From an uncultured Ruminiclostridium sp. (lineage in GTDB: Bacteria; Bacillota; Clostridia; Oscillospirales; Ruminococcaceae): a stretch of DNA of 64,000 nt. The translations under genes and the position numbers were made by a program. Shown here one piece after another: positions 34,716-43,839 of the stretch. Location: positions 1 through 64,000 of the forward strand of contig CALXIO010000012.1 of NCBI GenBank assembly GCA_944388385.1, in the 5' to 3' direction. The first letter of the stretch is position 1. The number at the start of each line of letters is the position of its first letter. A model generated the notes under the pieces. The model ran no database searches and was not told where the DNA came from. It worked only from the letters and a program-made list of their open reading frames with translations.

Positions 34716-35684
34716 ATGAGCGAAAAAACCTATAACCCATGTAACAAGAATGCACAACAATGTGTTAAAAATGTGCTTAAATATCTTTCGGATATTACCG
34801 GGGAACAAGTTATAACCGGACAGCACACCCAGACCATGAAAATGGAGGAATATAACCATATTAAGGATGTAACAGGCAAGGAGCCGGCTTTGCTTGGCTT
34901 TGAGCTTTTGTCCTATTCTCCCAATATAAACTACACCGACACAGACGAGGAATGTATGACGGAGGTCATGGAAAACTACGGCACATTAAAAAGAGCCTAC
35001 GAATGGGCGGATAAGAAGGGACTTATCACCATGTGCTGGCATTGGTTTTCACCCTTGGGAGGCAAAAGCAAGTCCTTTTATACCCGCAACACGGATTTTG
35101 ATACCAAAAAGGCAGTACAGGAGGGCACAGCGGAAAATATTGCCCTTATAAGGGATATAGATACCCTTGCAGGTATGTTAAGACCCTTCTGCGATAAAGA
35201 GATACCCATACTTTTCAGACCCCTCCATGAATCGGAGGGGGATTGGTTCTGGTGGGGCGCATACGGTAAGGACACCTATATTAAGCTGTATAAGCTGATA
35301 TACCACCGCATGACGGATATACACGGACTTAACAATCTTATCTGGGTGTGGAATTCCACCGTTAAGGAAACCTACCCGGGAGATGAATATGTGGATGTTA
35401 TTTCAAGGGATATGTATCCACCTGCCCATGAGCATACCTCCCAAAGTGAAATGTATAATGCCTTAGTATCCTTAGTGGAAGCACAAAAACCGGTGATTAT
35501 CGGTGAAACCGGCACATTACCGGATGTGGAGGCTATCGTTAAGGAAAAGGTAGGCTGGTCAGCCTACATGACCTGGTCAAAGGTATTTTGCCTTACAGAG
35601 GAGTTCACCGCAAAGGAACATTTAATAAAGACATACAATAGCCCGGCGGCTGTCACCTTAGACAAATTGCCGGAGCTTTATTAA
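34716..35684 (+). CDS. Glycoside hydrolase family 26 (beta-mannanase-like), cytoplasmic
   Basis: A 322-residue GH26 catalytic domain with no signal peptide. The predicted acid/base is E172 in RPLHESEGDWFWWG and the nucleophile E264 in VIIGETG; WHWFSPLGG also matches the family. Without export signal or binding module it probably acts on imported mannan oligosaccharides. GH26 also includes other activities, so the substrate is inferred. It lies 11 bases before a GH2 gene. Confidence 0.88.
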   Translation: MSEKTYNPCNKNAQQCVKNVLKYLSDITGEQVITGQHTQTMKMEEYNHIKDVTGKEPALLGFELLSYSPNINYTDTDEECMTEVMENYGTLKRAYEWADKKGLITMCWHWFSPLGGKSKSFYTRNTDFDTKKAVQEGTAENIALIRDIDTLAGMLRPFCDKEIPILFRPLHESEGDWFWWGAYGKDTYIKLYKLIYHRMTDIHGLNNLIWVWNSTVKETYPGDEYVDVISRDMYPPAHEHTSQSEMYNALVSLVEAQKPVIIGETGTLPDVEAIVKEKVGWSAYMTWSKVFCLTEEFTAKEHLIKTYNSPAAVTLDKLPELY

Positions 35685-35695
35685 GGAGTAATTAT

Positions 35696-38600
35696 ATGAA
35701 GAGCTTATTCAATGACAACTGGTATTTTTTCAGAGACAAAGCCGATACCCCGGAGGGGGATTTTACCACAGGGGACTATAAGCCGGTGGCTATCCCCCAT
35801 GATTTTCTTATCCATGACAGCTATAATCTTTATCTTACATCCTTTGGAAGATATAAGAAAAGCTACAATTTCGGGGATGTGGAGAATAAAAGCGTAAGGC
35901 TTTATTTTGAGGGCGTATATATGGACTGCACAGTCTTTGTAAACGGCAAGGCCGCCTTTGACTGGAAGTACGGCTATTCCTCCTTTGAGACGGATATTAC
36001 AGAGTATCTTAACAACGGCGAAAATGAAATTGCGGTGCTTGTAAGACACAGAGCCCCCAATACAAGGTGGTATTCAGGTGCAGGAATTTTCCGTGATATA
36101 TGGCTTATCGAAACCGAAAAAAGCTATCTTGCCACAGACGGGGTATATTTCCATACCGAAAAGAAGGGGGATAATTTTGATGTTACCCTTTCCTGTGAAA
36201 CAGTAAACGCCGACTTCATGGAGGTGGAATTTACCCTTTCTAAGGGGGATACTGTTCTTTACAGCGGAAAAGCAAAGGCGGATAATCCCAAGGTGGAATT
36301 TTCTGTTCCTGCAAAGCCGGAATATATCTGGGATATAGACAGTCCTAACCTTCTTACCCTTAAAACAGCACTTTTGGATAATGGCAGGGAAATAGACTGC
36401 GACATACAGCGTGTGGGCTTAAAGGAAGCTATATTTGACAGCGATACGGGATTTTATTTAAACGGCAGACACATAAAGCTAAACGGTGTATGCCTTCACC
36501 ATGACCTTGGCTGTCTTGGTGCGGCATTTAATAAATCCGCCGCAAGACGCCAGCTTATGAAGATGAAGGAAATGGGTGTAAATTCAATCCGTACATCCCA
36601 CAATATGCCGGCTAAGGAATTTATGAATTTATGCGATGAAATAGGCCTTACGGTAAACAGCGAGGCCTTTGATATGTGGGAAAGACCCAAGACCGAGTTT
36701 GACTATGCAAGATTTTTTGATGACTGGTATAAAAAGGATGTGGCATCCTGGATACGCAGGGACAGAAATCATGTAAGCGTTATTATGTGGAGCGTGGGTA
36801 ATGAGATATACGATACCCATGTATCACCAAGGGGTGTGGAGGTATCAAGAATGCTTCACACCGCTGTAAGGGAAAGTGACCCCTTATGTAATGCCTCCAC
36901 CACCATAGGCTCAAACTACATGGCATGGGAGGGCGCACAGAATTGCGCTAAGGAGGTAGACTTAGCAGGATATAACTACCTTGAAAGAATTTACATGGAG
37001 CATCACGAAAAATATCCCCACTGGAAGATATACGGCAGCGAAACTACCGCCGGAGTTAAAAGCCGCGGTGTATATCATTTCCCCAGAAGCGCCGCATTTT
37101 TAACCCACGATGATATGCAATGCTCATCCTTAGGTAACTGTCGTGCAGGCGAATCTGCCCAGACAGCCCAGGATATAATCGCCCTTAACAGGGATATAGA
37201 TGTATGCGCAGGTATGTATATCTGGACAGGCTCAGACTATATAGGAGAGCCTTCCCCCTATTCCACAAAGAATTCCTATTACGGCAGTATTGATACCGCC
37301 GGAATTAAAAAGGACAGCTATTACCTTTACAAGGCGGCATGGACAAATGAGCCGGTGCTTCATTTATTCCCCTATTGGGATTTTAATGAGGGTCAGCTTA
37401 TTGATGTTGTGGCATTTACAAATCTTCCCGAGGTAGAATTATTTGTAAACGGAAAATCCGCAGGAGTATGCAAAACAAAGGAATATACAGTAAGCTGGAC
37501 TGTACCCTATGAAAAGGGAGAAATCACCGTTAAGGCTTTTGACGGGGATAAGGAGTACACCGATACAAGGTGCTCCTTTGAGGATAGTGCAAAAATAAAA
37601 CTCACCCCGGAAAAAACCGTTATAAATGCAGACGGAGAGGATATTGCGGTAATTATAGCAAGCACTGTTGATAAAAACGGAAACCCCGTTGAAAATGCCA
37701 AAGACAGAATAAATGTCAAGGTAACGGGTGGCAGGCTTATGGGCTTTGATAACGGTGACAGCACCGATTATGACAGCTATAAGAGTGTATCAAGAAAGCT
37801 CTTTTCCGGTAAGGGGGCTATATATGTTGCCTCTGATATAAATGAGGGAGATATAACCGTTACTGCCTCATCATCCGGCTTAGAGTCTGCTACAGTTACA
37901 ATAAAGGCGGTAAAGAGTGAAATAAGAAAGGGAGTTTCCCTTGTAAGCTGTATCACGGAAAATGAGCCGGTAGAGGAAAAGCCGGTAAGAAACATAGAGC
38001 TAAAAAAATCCGTTCCCATGGTAATTACCCCTGAAAATAAGGAATTTTCCATATCCGCTGTAATATATCCCTTTGATACAGATTATAAGGATGTTAAATT
38101 TTCCGTTATTACAAACAGCGGTATAGAAACAAATATTGCAAATCTTACCCAGAATGGACTTGAAGCAAGCATTACCGTAATAGGCGACGGTGAATTCAGA
38201 GTAAGATGTGTGGCTTATAATAATAAGCCCTGGCCGGAGGTAATATCCGAATATGAATTTAAGGCAGAGGGCTTCGGACAGGCACAGCTTTGCCCCTATG
38301 AATTTATCCCCGGATGCCTTTACAATGACAGCATATCCAAAATGGACGAGGTACAAAAGGGCGGCGTTAATATAAAGCCCCACAACAATATAGTAGGCTT
38401 TACCAAAACCGACTTCGGAAAGTACGGCACAGATGAATTTTTAATAAGGGTAATAAACTGGCATAAGGATGATCCCTTTACCTTTGAATTATGGCTTGGT
38501 TATCCCGATAAGGATGGCTCACAGCTTATAGGGGAATACACCTATCAGGCGGATTTTGAGTGGCAGACCTATAAGGACAATCACTATAAATTACCCTATA

Positions 38601-39061
38601 CCTTAAAGGGACTTCAGGATATTTACTTTAAATTCCAGAAAACAGATATGCGTATTGATTTCGGCGGATTTTCATTCACCCCGAACTTAAAGGCATACAG
38701 CTTTATTGCCGCTGCGGATAATGACCTTCTCCATGGGGATACCTTTAAAACAGAGGGTACAAGTGTACACGGCATAGGAAACAACGTATTTATAGACTTT
38801 AATGACTTGGACCTTAAAAAGGGTGCTAAAGCAATAGTGCTTTACGGTAAAACAAGGCATGACAATGACTCGGTTCATGTGCATTTTGTGCTTCCGGATA
38901 AGAGCGTAATGCCCTATATTATAGAATTCCCCTTTAGCAAGGAAAGCACTTCAGTCACACTACCCATACCGGATATAAGAGAAAACTGCACAGTAAAGTT
39001 CAGCTTTTTACCCGGCTGTGACTTTGACTTTGACGGATTTACAATTATACCGAATGAATAA
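35696..39061 (+). CDS. Glycoside hydrolase family 2 multidomain enzyme, cytoplasmic
   Basis: A 1,121-residue protein. GH2 sugar-binding, Ig-like and TIM-barrel domains cover residues 1 to about 540, with acid/base E370 (SVGNEI) and nucleophile E449 (YGSETT). Ig-like or DUF4982-type domains follow (about 555-735), then a C-terminal beta-rich part (about 760-1,121) that may bind carbohydrate. Beta-galactosidase or beta-mannosidase activity is plausible; pairing with GH26 favours mannan or galactomannan breakdown. No signal peptide. Confidence 0.88.
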   Translation: MKSLFNDNWYFFRDKADTPEGDFTTGDYKPVAIPHDFLIHDSYNLYLTSFGRYKKSYNFGDVENKSVRLYFEGVYMDCTVFVNGKAAFDWKYGYSSFETDITEYLNNGENEIAVLVRHRAPNTRWYSGAGIFRDIWLIETEKSYLATDGVYFHTEKKGDNFDVTLSCETVNADFMEVEFTLSKGDTVLYSGKAKADNPKVEFSVPAKPEYIWDIDSPNLLTLKTALLDNGREIDCDIQRVGLKEAIFDSDTGFYLNGRHIKLNGVCLHHDLGCLGAAFNKSAARRQLMKMKEMGVNSIRTSHNMPAKEFMNLCDEIGLTVNSEAFDMWERPKTEFDYARFFDDWYKKDVASWIRRDRNHVSVIMWSVGNEIYDTHVSPRGVEVSRMLHTAVRESDPLCNASTTIGSNYMAWEGAQNCAKEVDLAGYNYLERIYMEHHEKYPHWKIYGSETTAGVKSRGVYHFPRSAAFLTHDDMQCSSLGNCRAGESAQTAQDIIALNRDIDVCAGMYIWTGSDYIGEPSPYSTKNSYYGSIDTAGIKKDSYYLYKAAWTNEPVLHLFPYWDFNEGQLIDVVAFTNLPEVELFVNGKSAGVCKTKEYTVSWTVPYEKGEITVKAFDGDKEYTDTRCSFEDSAKIKLTPEKTVINADGEDIAVIIASTVDKNGNPVENAKDRINVKVTGGRLMGFDNGDSTDYDSYKSVSRKLFSGKGAIYVASDINEGDITVTASSSGLESATVTIKAVKSEIRKGVSLVSCITENEPVEEKPVRNIELKKSVPMVITPENKEFSISAVIYPFDTDYKDVKFSVITNSGIETNIANLTQNGLEASITVIGDGEFRVRCVAYNNKPWPEVISEYEFKAEGFGQAQLCPYEFIPGCLYNDSISKMDEVQKGGVNIKPHNNIVGFTKTDFGKYGTDEFLIRVINWHKDDPFTFELWLGYPDKDGSQLIGEYTYQADFEWQTYKDNHYKLPYTLKGLQDIYFKFQKTDMRIDFGGFSFTPNLKAYSFIAAADNDLLHGDTFKTEGTSVHGIGNNVFIDFNDLDLKKGAKAIVLYGKTRHDNDSVHVHFVLPDKSVMPYIIEFPFSKESTSVTLPIPDIRENCTVKFSFLPGCDFDFDGFTIIPNE

Positions 39062-39098
39062 AAAATCCCTGCCGTAAAAGGCAGGGAAATTTTTTTAA
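39061..39098. terminator. Bidirectional terminator after the GH2 gene
   Basis: CCCTGCC (39067-39073) and GGCAGGG (39080-39086) with A-runs before and T-runs after. It serves GH2 and the converging lipoprotein gene. Confidence 0.85.
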
Positions 39099-39691
39099 TC
39101 AAAGTTAATTTGTACAGCAGGGATTTCGTGGGAAAATTCAAGGTCGCTTTTTACCTCTCCCGCTTCATTTGTGGCTATGACAATTTCCTTAAATACCTCA
39201 AAGCCAAACTCAATGGAGGTAACACCCATTTCACTGGGGGTAACTTTATCATCATCCTGCTTGTCATCAAACGTCCATTCAATATCGGTGGCACTCTCAA
39301 TGCTACCGGGAAGGAAGCTTGCAGGGAAGGAATAATGCTCTCCCGAAAGGACAGGATTCATAAATGCACAGGATACCTCTTCGCCGTTTATTTTGGTATT
39401 CTTTGCTGTAAAGAGATAATTTTCAGAGGAATTATTCTCAATATAGATACCCAGAGAAAGACTGTATCTGTTTGCTCTTACTGAGGTGCAGACGATTTTT
39501 ATGCCGCCCTCATTATAAAGTGTCTGACCGGTTACTGTTTCGGGGGTGTAGCTTTCATTGAAAACCTCACCCTGTTCCTCCATGGCGCTTGCAAAATCCA
39601 TAAGGTCATCTGCAAATTCCTTACTGCAGCCTGTCATGGCAAACATTGTTGCCAGTGCTGTTACAGCGGCTAAGAGCTTTAATTTTTTCAT
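39095..39691 (-). CDS. Lipoprotein of unknown function
   Basis: 198 residues with a lipoprotein signal (lipobox AMTGC, Cys22), an acidic helical start and a beta-rich domain (VRANRYSLSLGIYIENNSSENYLF) of the type seen in small Ig-like exported proteins. No named family recognised. It has an AAAGGAGAAA site and stands alone between terminators. Confidence 0.7.
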   Translation of the reverse strand: MKKLKLLAAVTALATMFAMTGCSKEFADDLMDFASAMEEQGEVFNESYTPETVTGQTLYNEGGIKIVCTSVRANRYSLSLGIYIENNSSENYLFTAKNTKINGEEVSCAFMNPVLSGEHYSFPASFLPGSIESATDIEWTFDDKQDDDKVTPSEMGVTSIEFGFEVFKEIVIATNEAGEVKSDLEFSHEIPAVQINFD

Positions 39692-39713
39692 AAATTTCTC
39701 CTTTTTTTGTTTT

Positions 39714-39752
39714 ATAAAAAAATGGTGTGGTCTTTACAAAAACCACACCATA
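39714..39752 (-). terminator. Terminator after secG
   Basis: TGGTGTGGT/ACCACACCA (39723-39750), followed on the minus strand by a seven-T tail. Confidence 0.85.
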
Positions 39753-39759
39753 ATTTTAC

Positions 39760-40155
39760 TTATTCTTCTTCTGAGGTAGTTGTGCTGTCCTCAGAGGATT
39801 CTTCCTTGCTTTCTTCCTTTGATGAATCGGAAGAAGTGCTTGAAGATGTTGATGATGAAGCAGCTGAAGATGTGGGCTTGGAAGATGAGACTTCGCTTTC
39901 AAAGTTACCGCTGTAAATTACCACGAAGTTTGCAACTAAAGCAACTACGAAGAATATGATAGCGGCAATCTTTGTAAGGCGGTTTAACTTAGCCTCATTT
40001 GAACGGCCTTGGTTTTTCTGAAAGTAGTTATCTGAGCTGCCACCGGCTATAGTCTGTGACATACCCTGCTTTGTGTCCTGCATAAGTACAACAAGAATAA
40101 TAAAAACGCAGGCAATAATCAGAACAATAGCGCTGATTATTTCAATAATTCCCAT
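39760..40155 (-). CDS. secG: Protein translocase subunit SecG with extended Ser/Glu-rich tail
   Basis: A 131-residue protein. Residues 1-78 are a standard SecG with two transmembrane helices and the motif VLMQDTKQGMSQTIAGGSSDNYF. Residues about 85-131 form a low-complexity tail of Ser, Thr, Lys and Glu, absent from most SecG proteins (about 75-80 residues). The tail should face the outside. It is a single gene with its own promoter and terminator. Confidence 0.9.
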   Translation of the reverse strand: MGIIEIISAIVLIIACVFIILVVLMQDTKQGMSQTIAGGSSDNYFQKNQGRSNEAKLNRLTKIAAIIFFVVALVANFVVIYSGNFESEVSSSKPTSSAASSSTSSSTSSDSSKEESKEESSEDSTTTSEEE

Positions 40156-40241
40156 TTTTATTCCTCCTTATAGGAATTGAGTAATACTCAAGTTAATGTA
40201 AATCGAGTGAAATTTTCAAGTTCATTTCAACAGTACTTACA

Positions 40242-40270
40242 ATTATAGCATAATGAATTGAAAATTTCAA
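40242..40270 (-). promoter_or_regulatory. Promoter of secG
   Basis: Minus strand TTGAAA (40265-40270), 17-base spacer, TATAAT (40242-40247). The 5' leader is about 80 bases and contains short palindromes. Confidence 0.78.
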
Positions 40271-40284
40271 GTGTTTTTTTAAAT

Positions 40285-41559
40285 TTACTTGTTTAAAGCT
40301 CTTTTTCCTATATCGGTACGGTAGTGGGCCTTTTCAAAGGAAATAGTCTTTACCGCCTTATAGGCTGTATCAAGGGCGGACTGAAGGTCATCTCCGGTGG
40401 CTGTAACGCCTAAGACTCTGCCTCCTGCCGTAAGGAACTTACCCTCCTCAAGCCTTGTACCTGCATGGTATACAAATACATTTTCAGTCTGTCCCATATC
40501 ATCAAGGCCGGAAATCTCCTTGCCGGTTTCGTACTTTTCGGGGTATCCGCCGCTTGCCATTACTACACAAGCACAGGCCTTGTCACTCCACTCTATATCA
40601 AGGCTGTCTAATTTTTCCTCCCATATAGCGGTAATTATATCCATCATATCTGTTTTAAGCAAGGGTAAAACTACCTGTGTTTCAGGATCTCCGAAACGGC
40701 AGTTATATTCAATTACCTTAGGACCTTTGGGGGTTAGCATAAGTCCGAAATATAAACAGCCCTTAAAGGGTCTGCCCTCGCTTGCCATAGCCTTTATGGT
40801 GGGCATAAATATCTTTTCCATGCACTCATCGGCAATTTTCTTAGTATAAAGGGGATTGGGGGCTATTGTACCCATACCGCCGGTATTAAGTCCCTCGTCA
40901 TTGTCATAGGCTCTCTTATGATCCATAGAGGATACCATGGGCTTTACTGTCTTGCCGTCGGTAAAGGCAAGAACTGTTACCTCAGGACCTGTCATGAATT
41001 CCTCTACTACTATTTCACTTCCGGATTTGCCGAACTTTCCGTCAAGAAGCATGGAATTTACAGCCGCCTTAGCCTCCTCAAAATCCTTAGCTATAATTAC
41101 ACCCTTGCCAAGCGCAAGACCGTCACACTTGATAACAGCAGGGTAGCTGTTTTGCTGATTTATGTAGGAAATAGCCTTGTCAGCCTCTGTAAAGGTTTCA
41201 TAAGCCGCTGTGGGAATGCCGTACTTTTTCATAAGAGCCTTGGAAAATACCTTACTGCCCTCTAATATAGCCGCATTGGCACGGGGACCGAAGGTCTTAA
41301 AGCCCTCCTCATTCAGTCTGTCAACCATACCAAGTACCAGAGGGTCATCCGGGGCAACAAATACATAGTCAGGCTGAAGCTTCTTTGCAAGCTCCACACA
41401 GCCCTCAATATCAGTAGCCTTAACAGGGTGACATTCTGCATATTTTGAAATACCGCCGTTACCCGGTGCACAATACAGCTTGTCCACCTTTCCGGACTTT
41501 GCAAGTGCCATTATTATAGCGTGTTCACGACCGCCACCGCCTATTACAAGTACATTCAT
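40285..41559 (-). CDS. purD: Phosphoribosylamine-glycine ligase
   Basis: A 424-residue ATP-grasp enzyme from ATG 41559 (MNVLVIGGGGREHAI). It ligates glycine to phosphoribosylamine to give GAR, step 2 of purine synthesis. The P-loop-like GSKVFSKALMKKYGIPTA, the ATP-grasp loop GGMGTIAPNP and the metal ligands in EYNCRFGDPETQ are present. It stands apart from the main pur operon and has its own promoter. Confidence 0.95.
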   Translation of the reverse strand: MNVLVIGGGGREHAIIMALAKSGKVDKLYCAPGNGGISKYAECHPVKATDIEGCVELAKKLQPDYVFVAPDDPLVLGMVDRLNEEGFKTFGPRANAAILEGSKVFSKALMKKYGIPTAAYETFTEADKAISYINQQNSYPAVIKCDGLALGKGVIIAKDFEEAKAAVNSMLLDGKFGKSGSEIVVEEFMTGPEVTVLAFTDGKTVKPMVSSMDHKRAYDNDEGLNTGGMGTIAPNPLYTKKIADECMEKIFMPTIKAMASEGRPFKGCLYFGLMLTPKGPKVIEYNCRFGDPETQVVLPLLKTDMMDIITAIWEEKLDSLDIEWSDKACACVVMASGGYPEKYETGKEISGLDDMGQTENVFVYHAGTRLEEGKFLTAGGRVLGVTATGDDLQSALDTAYKAVKTISFEKAHYRTDIGKRALNK

Positions 41560-41609
41560 ATTTATAATTCCTTTCATTATGCCAAGGGGCACATTATTAT
41601 CTATTATAT

Positions 41610-41638
41610 ATTATATCCCTTTTGGCTTTACAGGTCAA
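41610..41638 (-). promoter_or_regulatory. Promoter of purD
   Basis: Minus strand TTGACC (41633-41638), 17-base spacer, TATAAT (41610-41615), about 50 bases before the start. Confidence 0.82.
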
Positions 41639-41660
41639 GACTAAAGGAAAAATTATTTAA

Positions 41661-41692
41661 AAAATAACCCTTCCCCAAAAGGGAAGGGTAAG
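41661..41692 (-). terminator. Terminator after the Thr-rich lipoprotein gene
   Basis: CCCTTCCC/GGGAAGGG (41668-41688), followed on the minus strand by TTATTTTTT. Confidence 0.82.
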
Positions 41693-41721
41693 AATTATTT
41701 CATATGTAACAAAAGACTATA

Positions 41722-42495
41722 TCAGGAAATAGCCTTATAGGTGTTAAGAACAGCATCAACAAGGGGTCTGTTGGCATTGCCTTCGTTATATGCAATATTG
41801 AATACTATTACATCGTCACCCTGGTAGAACATTATCTGCTCAAGGATTATTGAATCGTTTGTTGCTGTGTAGTGGTAAGCATCCTTGCCCTGGAATGTGG
41901 TCTTTCCCTGGGATAATATATCATAACCGGTTTTTTCTGCAACTGACTGTCCGAACTGATCGATAGGGAAAATTTCCATGGTTGAAGTGCCTAAGAACTG
42001 GGTTTGTACACCGATAAGAAGGGGATTAGACTTATCCTTATGGGTAAAGTACGCTTCATATAAGGCATTTTCACCGGTGGAATCTATCCATTCATTACCG
42101 TCAGCTGAAATGGAGAAGGTTTCTGCTGTAACGGTAAGCATACTGCCATCAGAATCCGGCTTGCTTGTTTCGTCCTTAGTAGCATCGGGCTTTTTTGTTT
42201 CGTCCTTAGTAGCTTCGGGCTTCTTTGTTTCGTCCTTTGTAGCCTCAGGCTTCTTGGTAGCTTCAGGAGTGGTTTCGGGTGCGGCTGTGGTGGTTGTTGT
42301 GGGTGCAGGAGTTGTTGTGGTGGTTTCGGGGGCTGTTGTTGTAGCCTCTGTTGTTACGGTTGTTTCCTCAGGTACGCTTGTAGCCTCTGAAGTAACATTG
42401 TCGGAATCAGGGTTAGTTACCACCGTAACATTACGGCAGCCTGCTATACCGGTGATTACTGCGATTGTGCAAAGAATTGCGATCATTTTTTTCAT
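41722..42495 (-). CDS. Lipoprotein with Thr/Pro-rich and TKKPEATKDE repeats
   Basis: 257 residues: lipobox IAGC (Cys20), a long Thr/Pro/Glu low-complexity linker (about 38-85), a tandem repeat of 10-residue units near KKPEATKDET (about 84-115), and a C-terminal folded domain (about 118-257) that may resemble DUF-type surface domains. The repeats probably let the domain extend through the wall. Function unknown. Repeat number could vary between strains. Confidence 0.75.
   Translation of the reverse strand: MKKMIAILCTIAVITGIAGCRNVTVVTNPDSDNVTSEATSVPEETTVTTEATTTAPETTTTTPAPTTTTTAAPETTPEATKKPEATKDETKKPEATKDETKKPDATKDETSKPDSDGSMLTVTAETFSISADGNEWIDSTGENALYEAYFTHKDKSNPLLIGVQTQFLGTSTMEIFPIDQFGQSVAEKTGYDILSQGKTTFQGKDAYHYTATNDSIILEQIMFYQGDDVIVFNIAYNEGNANRPLVDAVLNTYKAIS
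42127..42265 (-). repeat. 30-bp coding tandem repeat in the lipoprotein linker
   Basis: Units of 30 bases encoding KKPEATKDET-like decapeptides occur about three and a half times with small variations (Ala/Asp at one position). Slippage or recombination could change copy number. Confidence 0.7.
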
Positions 42496-42614
42496 AATTA
42501 ATTTCCTTTCCCGTAAAATACGGATTGTTCATACTTTTATTATAATCCTTTTTAAAGGAATAATAAACCATACAAAGGTAAAATATAGGTATATTTTCTG
42601 TTGATTAAAACCTC

Positions 42615-42642
42615 AGAAAGGGAGTGTCGCCACTTCCTTTTA
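42615..42642 (-). terminator. Possible terminator of the pur operon
   Basis: Minus strand AAAGGAAGTG-GCGA-CACTCCCTTT: a 10-bp stem with one mismatch and a GNRA loop, followed by CTGAGGTTTT. Weak U-tract, but the only candidate downstream of purH. Confidence 0.4.
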
Positions 42643-42645
42643 ATA

Positions 42646-43824
42646 TTAGTGGTGGAATAATCTTATTCCTGTGAATGCCATTGCAATACCGTACTTGTTG
42701 CAGGTTTCAATAACATTATCATCACGGATAGAGCCGCCGGGCTGTGCAATATACTTAACACCACTCTTATATGCTCTTTCGATATTGTCGCCAAAGGGGA
42801 AGAATGCGTCTGAGCCTAAAGCCACACCCTTTAAGGTGTCAAGCCAAGCACGTTTTTCTTCAGCTGTGAATACCTCAGGCTTAACCTTAAAGATATTCTG
42901 CCACTTGCCCTCGGCTAATACATCCATATATTCATCACCGATATAAAGATCAATAGCGTTATCTCTGTCGGCTCTCTTTATGCTGTCAATAAACTGAAGC
43001 TCCATTACCTTGGGGCACTGTCTTAAATACCAGTTGTCAGCCTTCTGACCTGCAAGTCTTGTGCAGTGAATTCTTGACTGCTGACCTGCACCGATACCGA
43101 TAGCCTGACCGCCGCAGGCATAGGCTACTGAGTTTGACTGGGTATATTTAAGGGTGATAAGAGCGATAATAAGATCGATCTTTGCGCTTTCGGGAATTTC
43201 CTTATTGTCTGTAACAATATTTGCAAAAAGCTCATCGTCTATCTTAAGCTCGTTTCTGCCCTGCTCAAAGGTAATACCGAATACCTGCTTATGCTCAATA
43301 GGTTCGGGAACATAGGAAGGATCAATCTTTATAATGTTATATGTACCCTTTCTCTTGGATTTTAATATCTCAAGAGCGTCATCATCATAACCGGGAGCAA
43401 TAACACCGTCAGAAACCTCACGCTGTATCATCTTAGCTGTGGAAGCATCACATACATCAGATAAAGCAATAAAGTCACCGTAGGAGGACATTCTGTCTGC
43501 GCCTCTTGCCCTTGCATAAGCACAGGCAAGGGGAGATAATTCTCCTAAATCATCCACCCAGTATATCTTCTTTAAGGTATCTGAAAGGGGAAGACCGACA
43601 GCCGCACCCGCAGGAGATACGTGCTTAAAGGAGGTTGCGGCAGGAAGACCTGTAGCCGCCTTTAATTCCTTAACCAACTGCCAGCCGTTGAAGGCATCCA
43701 TGAAGTTTATATATCCGGGCTTACCGTTTAAAACCTCAATGGGAAGGTCCTTACCGTTTGCCATAAAAATCTTAGAGGGCTTCTGATTGGGGTTACAGCC
43801 ATATTTAAGTTCAAGCTCTGTCAT
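42646..43824 (-). CDS. purH: AICAR transformylase (C-terminal PurH type, stand-alone)
   Basis: A 392-residue protein equal to only the AICAR formyltransferase part of PurH. It has ELKYGCNPNQKPS, SFKHVSPAGAAVG, the catalytic KYTQSNSVAYA and GIGAGQQSRIHCTR, and it lacks the N-terminal MGS-like IMP cyclohydrolase domain. It formylates AICAR to FAICAR. The missing ring-closing activity is supplied by the adjacent PurO-type protein. Last gene of the pur operon. Confidence 0.92.
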   Translation of the reverse strand: MTELELKYGCNPNQKPSKIFMANGKDLPIEVLNGKPGYINFMDAFNGWQLVKELKAATGLPAATSFKHVSPAGAAVGLPLSDTLKKIYWVDDLGELSPLACAYARARGADRMSSYGDFIALSDVCDASTAKMIQREVSDGVIAPGYDDDALEILKSKRKGTYNIIKIDPSYVPEPIEHKQVFGITFEQGRNELKIDDELFANIVTDNKEIPESAKIDLIIALITLKYTQSNSVAYACGGQAIGIGAGQQSRIHCTRLAGQKADNWYLRQCPKVMELQFIDSIKRADRDNAIDLYIGDEYMDVLAEGKWQNIFKVKPEVFTAEEKRAWLDTLKGVALGSDAFFPFGDNIERAYKSGVKYIAQPGGSIRDDNVIETCNKYGIAMAFTGIRLFHH

Positions 43825-43839
43825 CTTACTACTCCTTTA

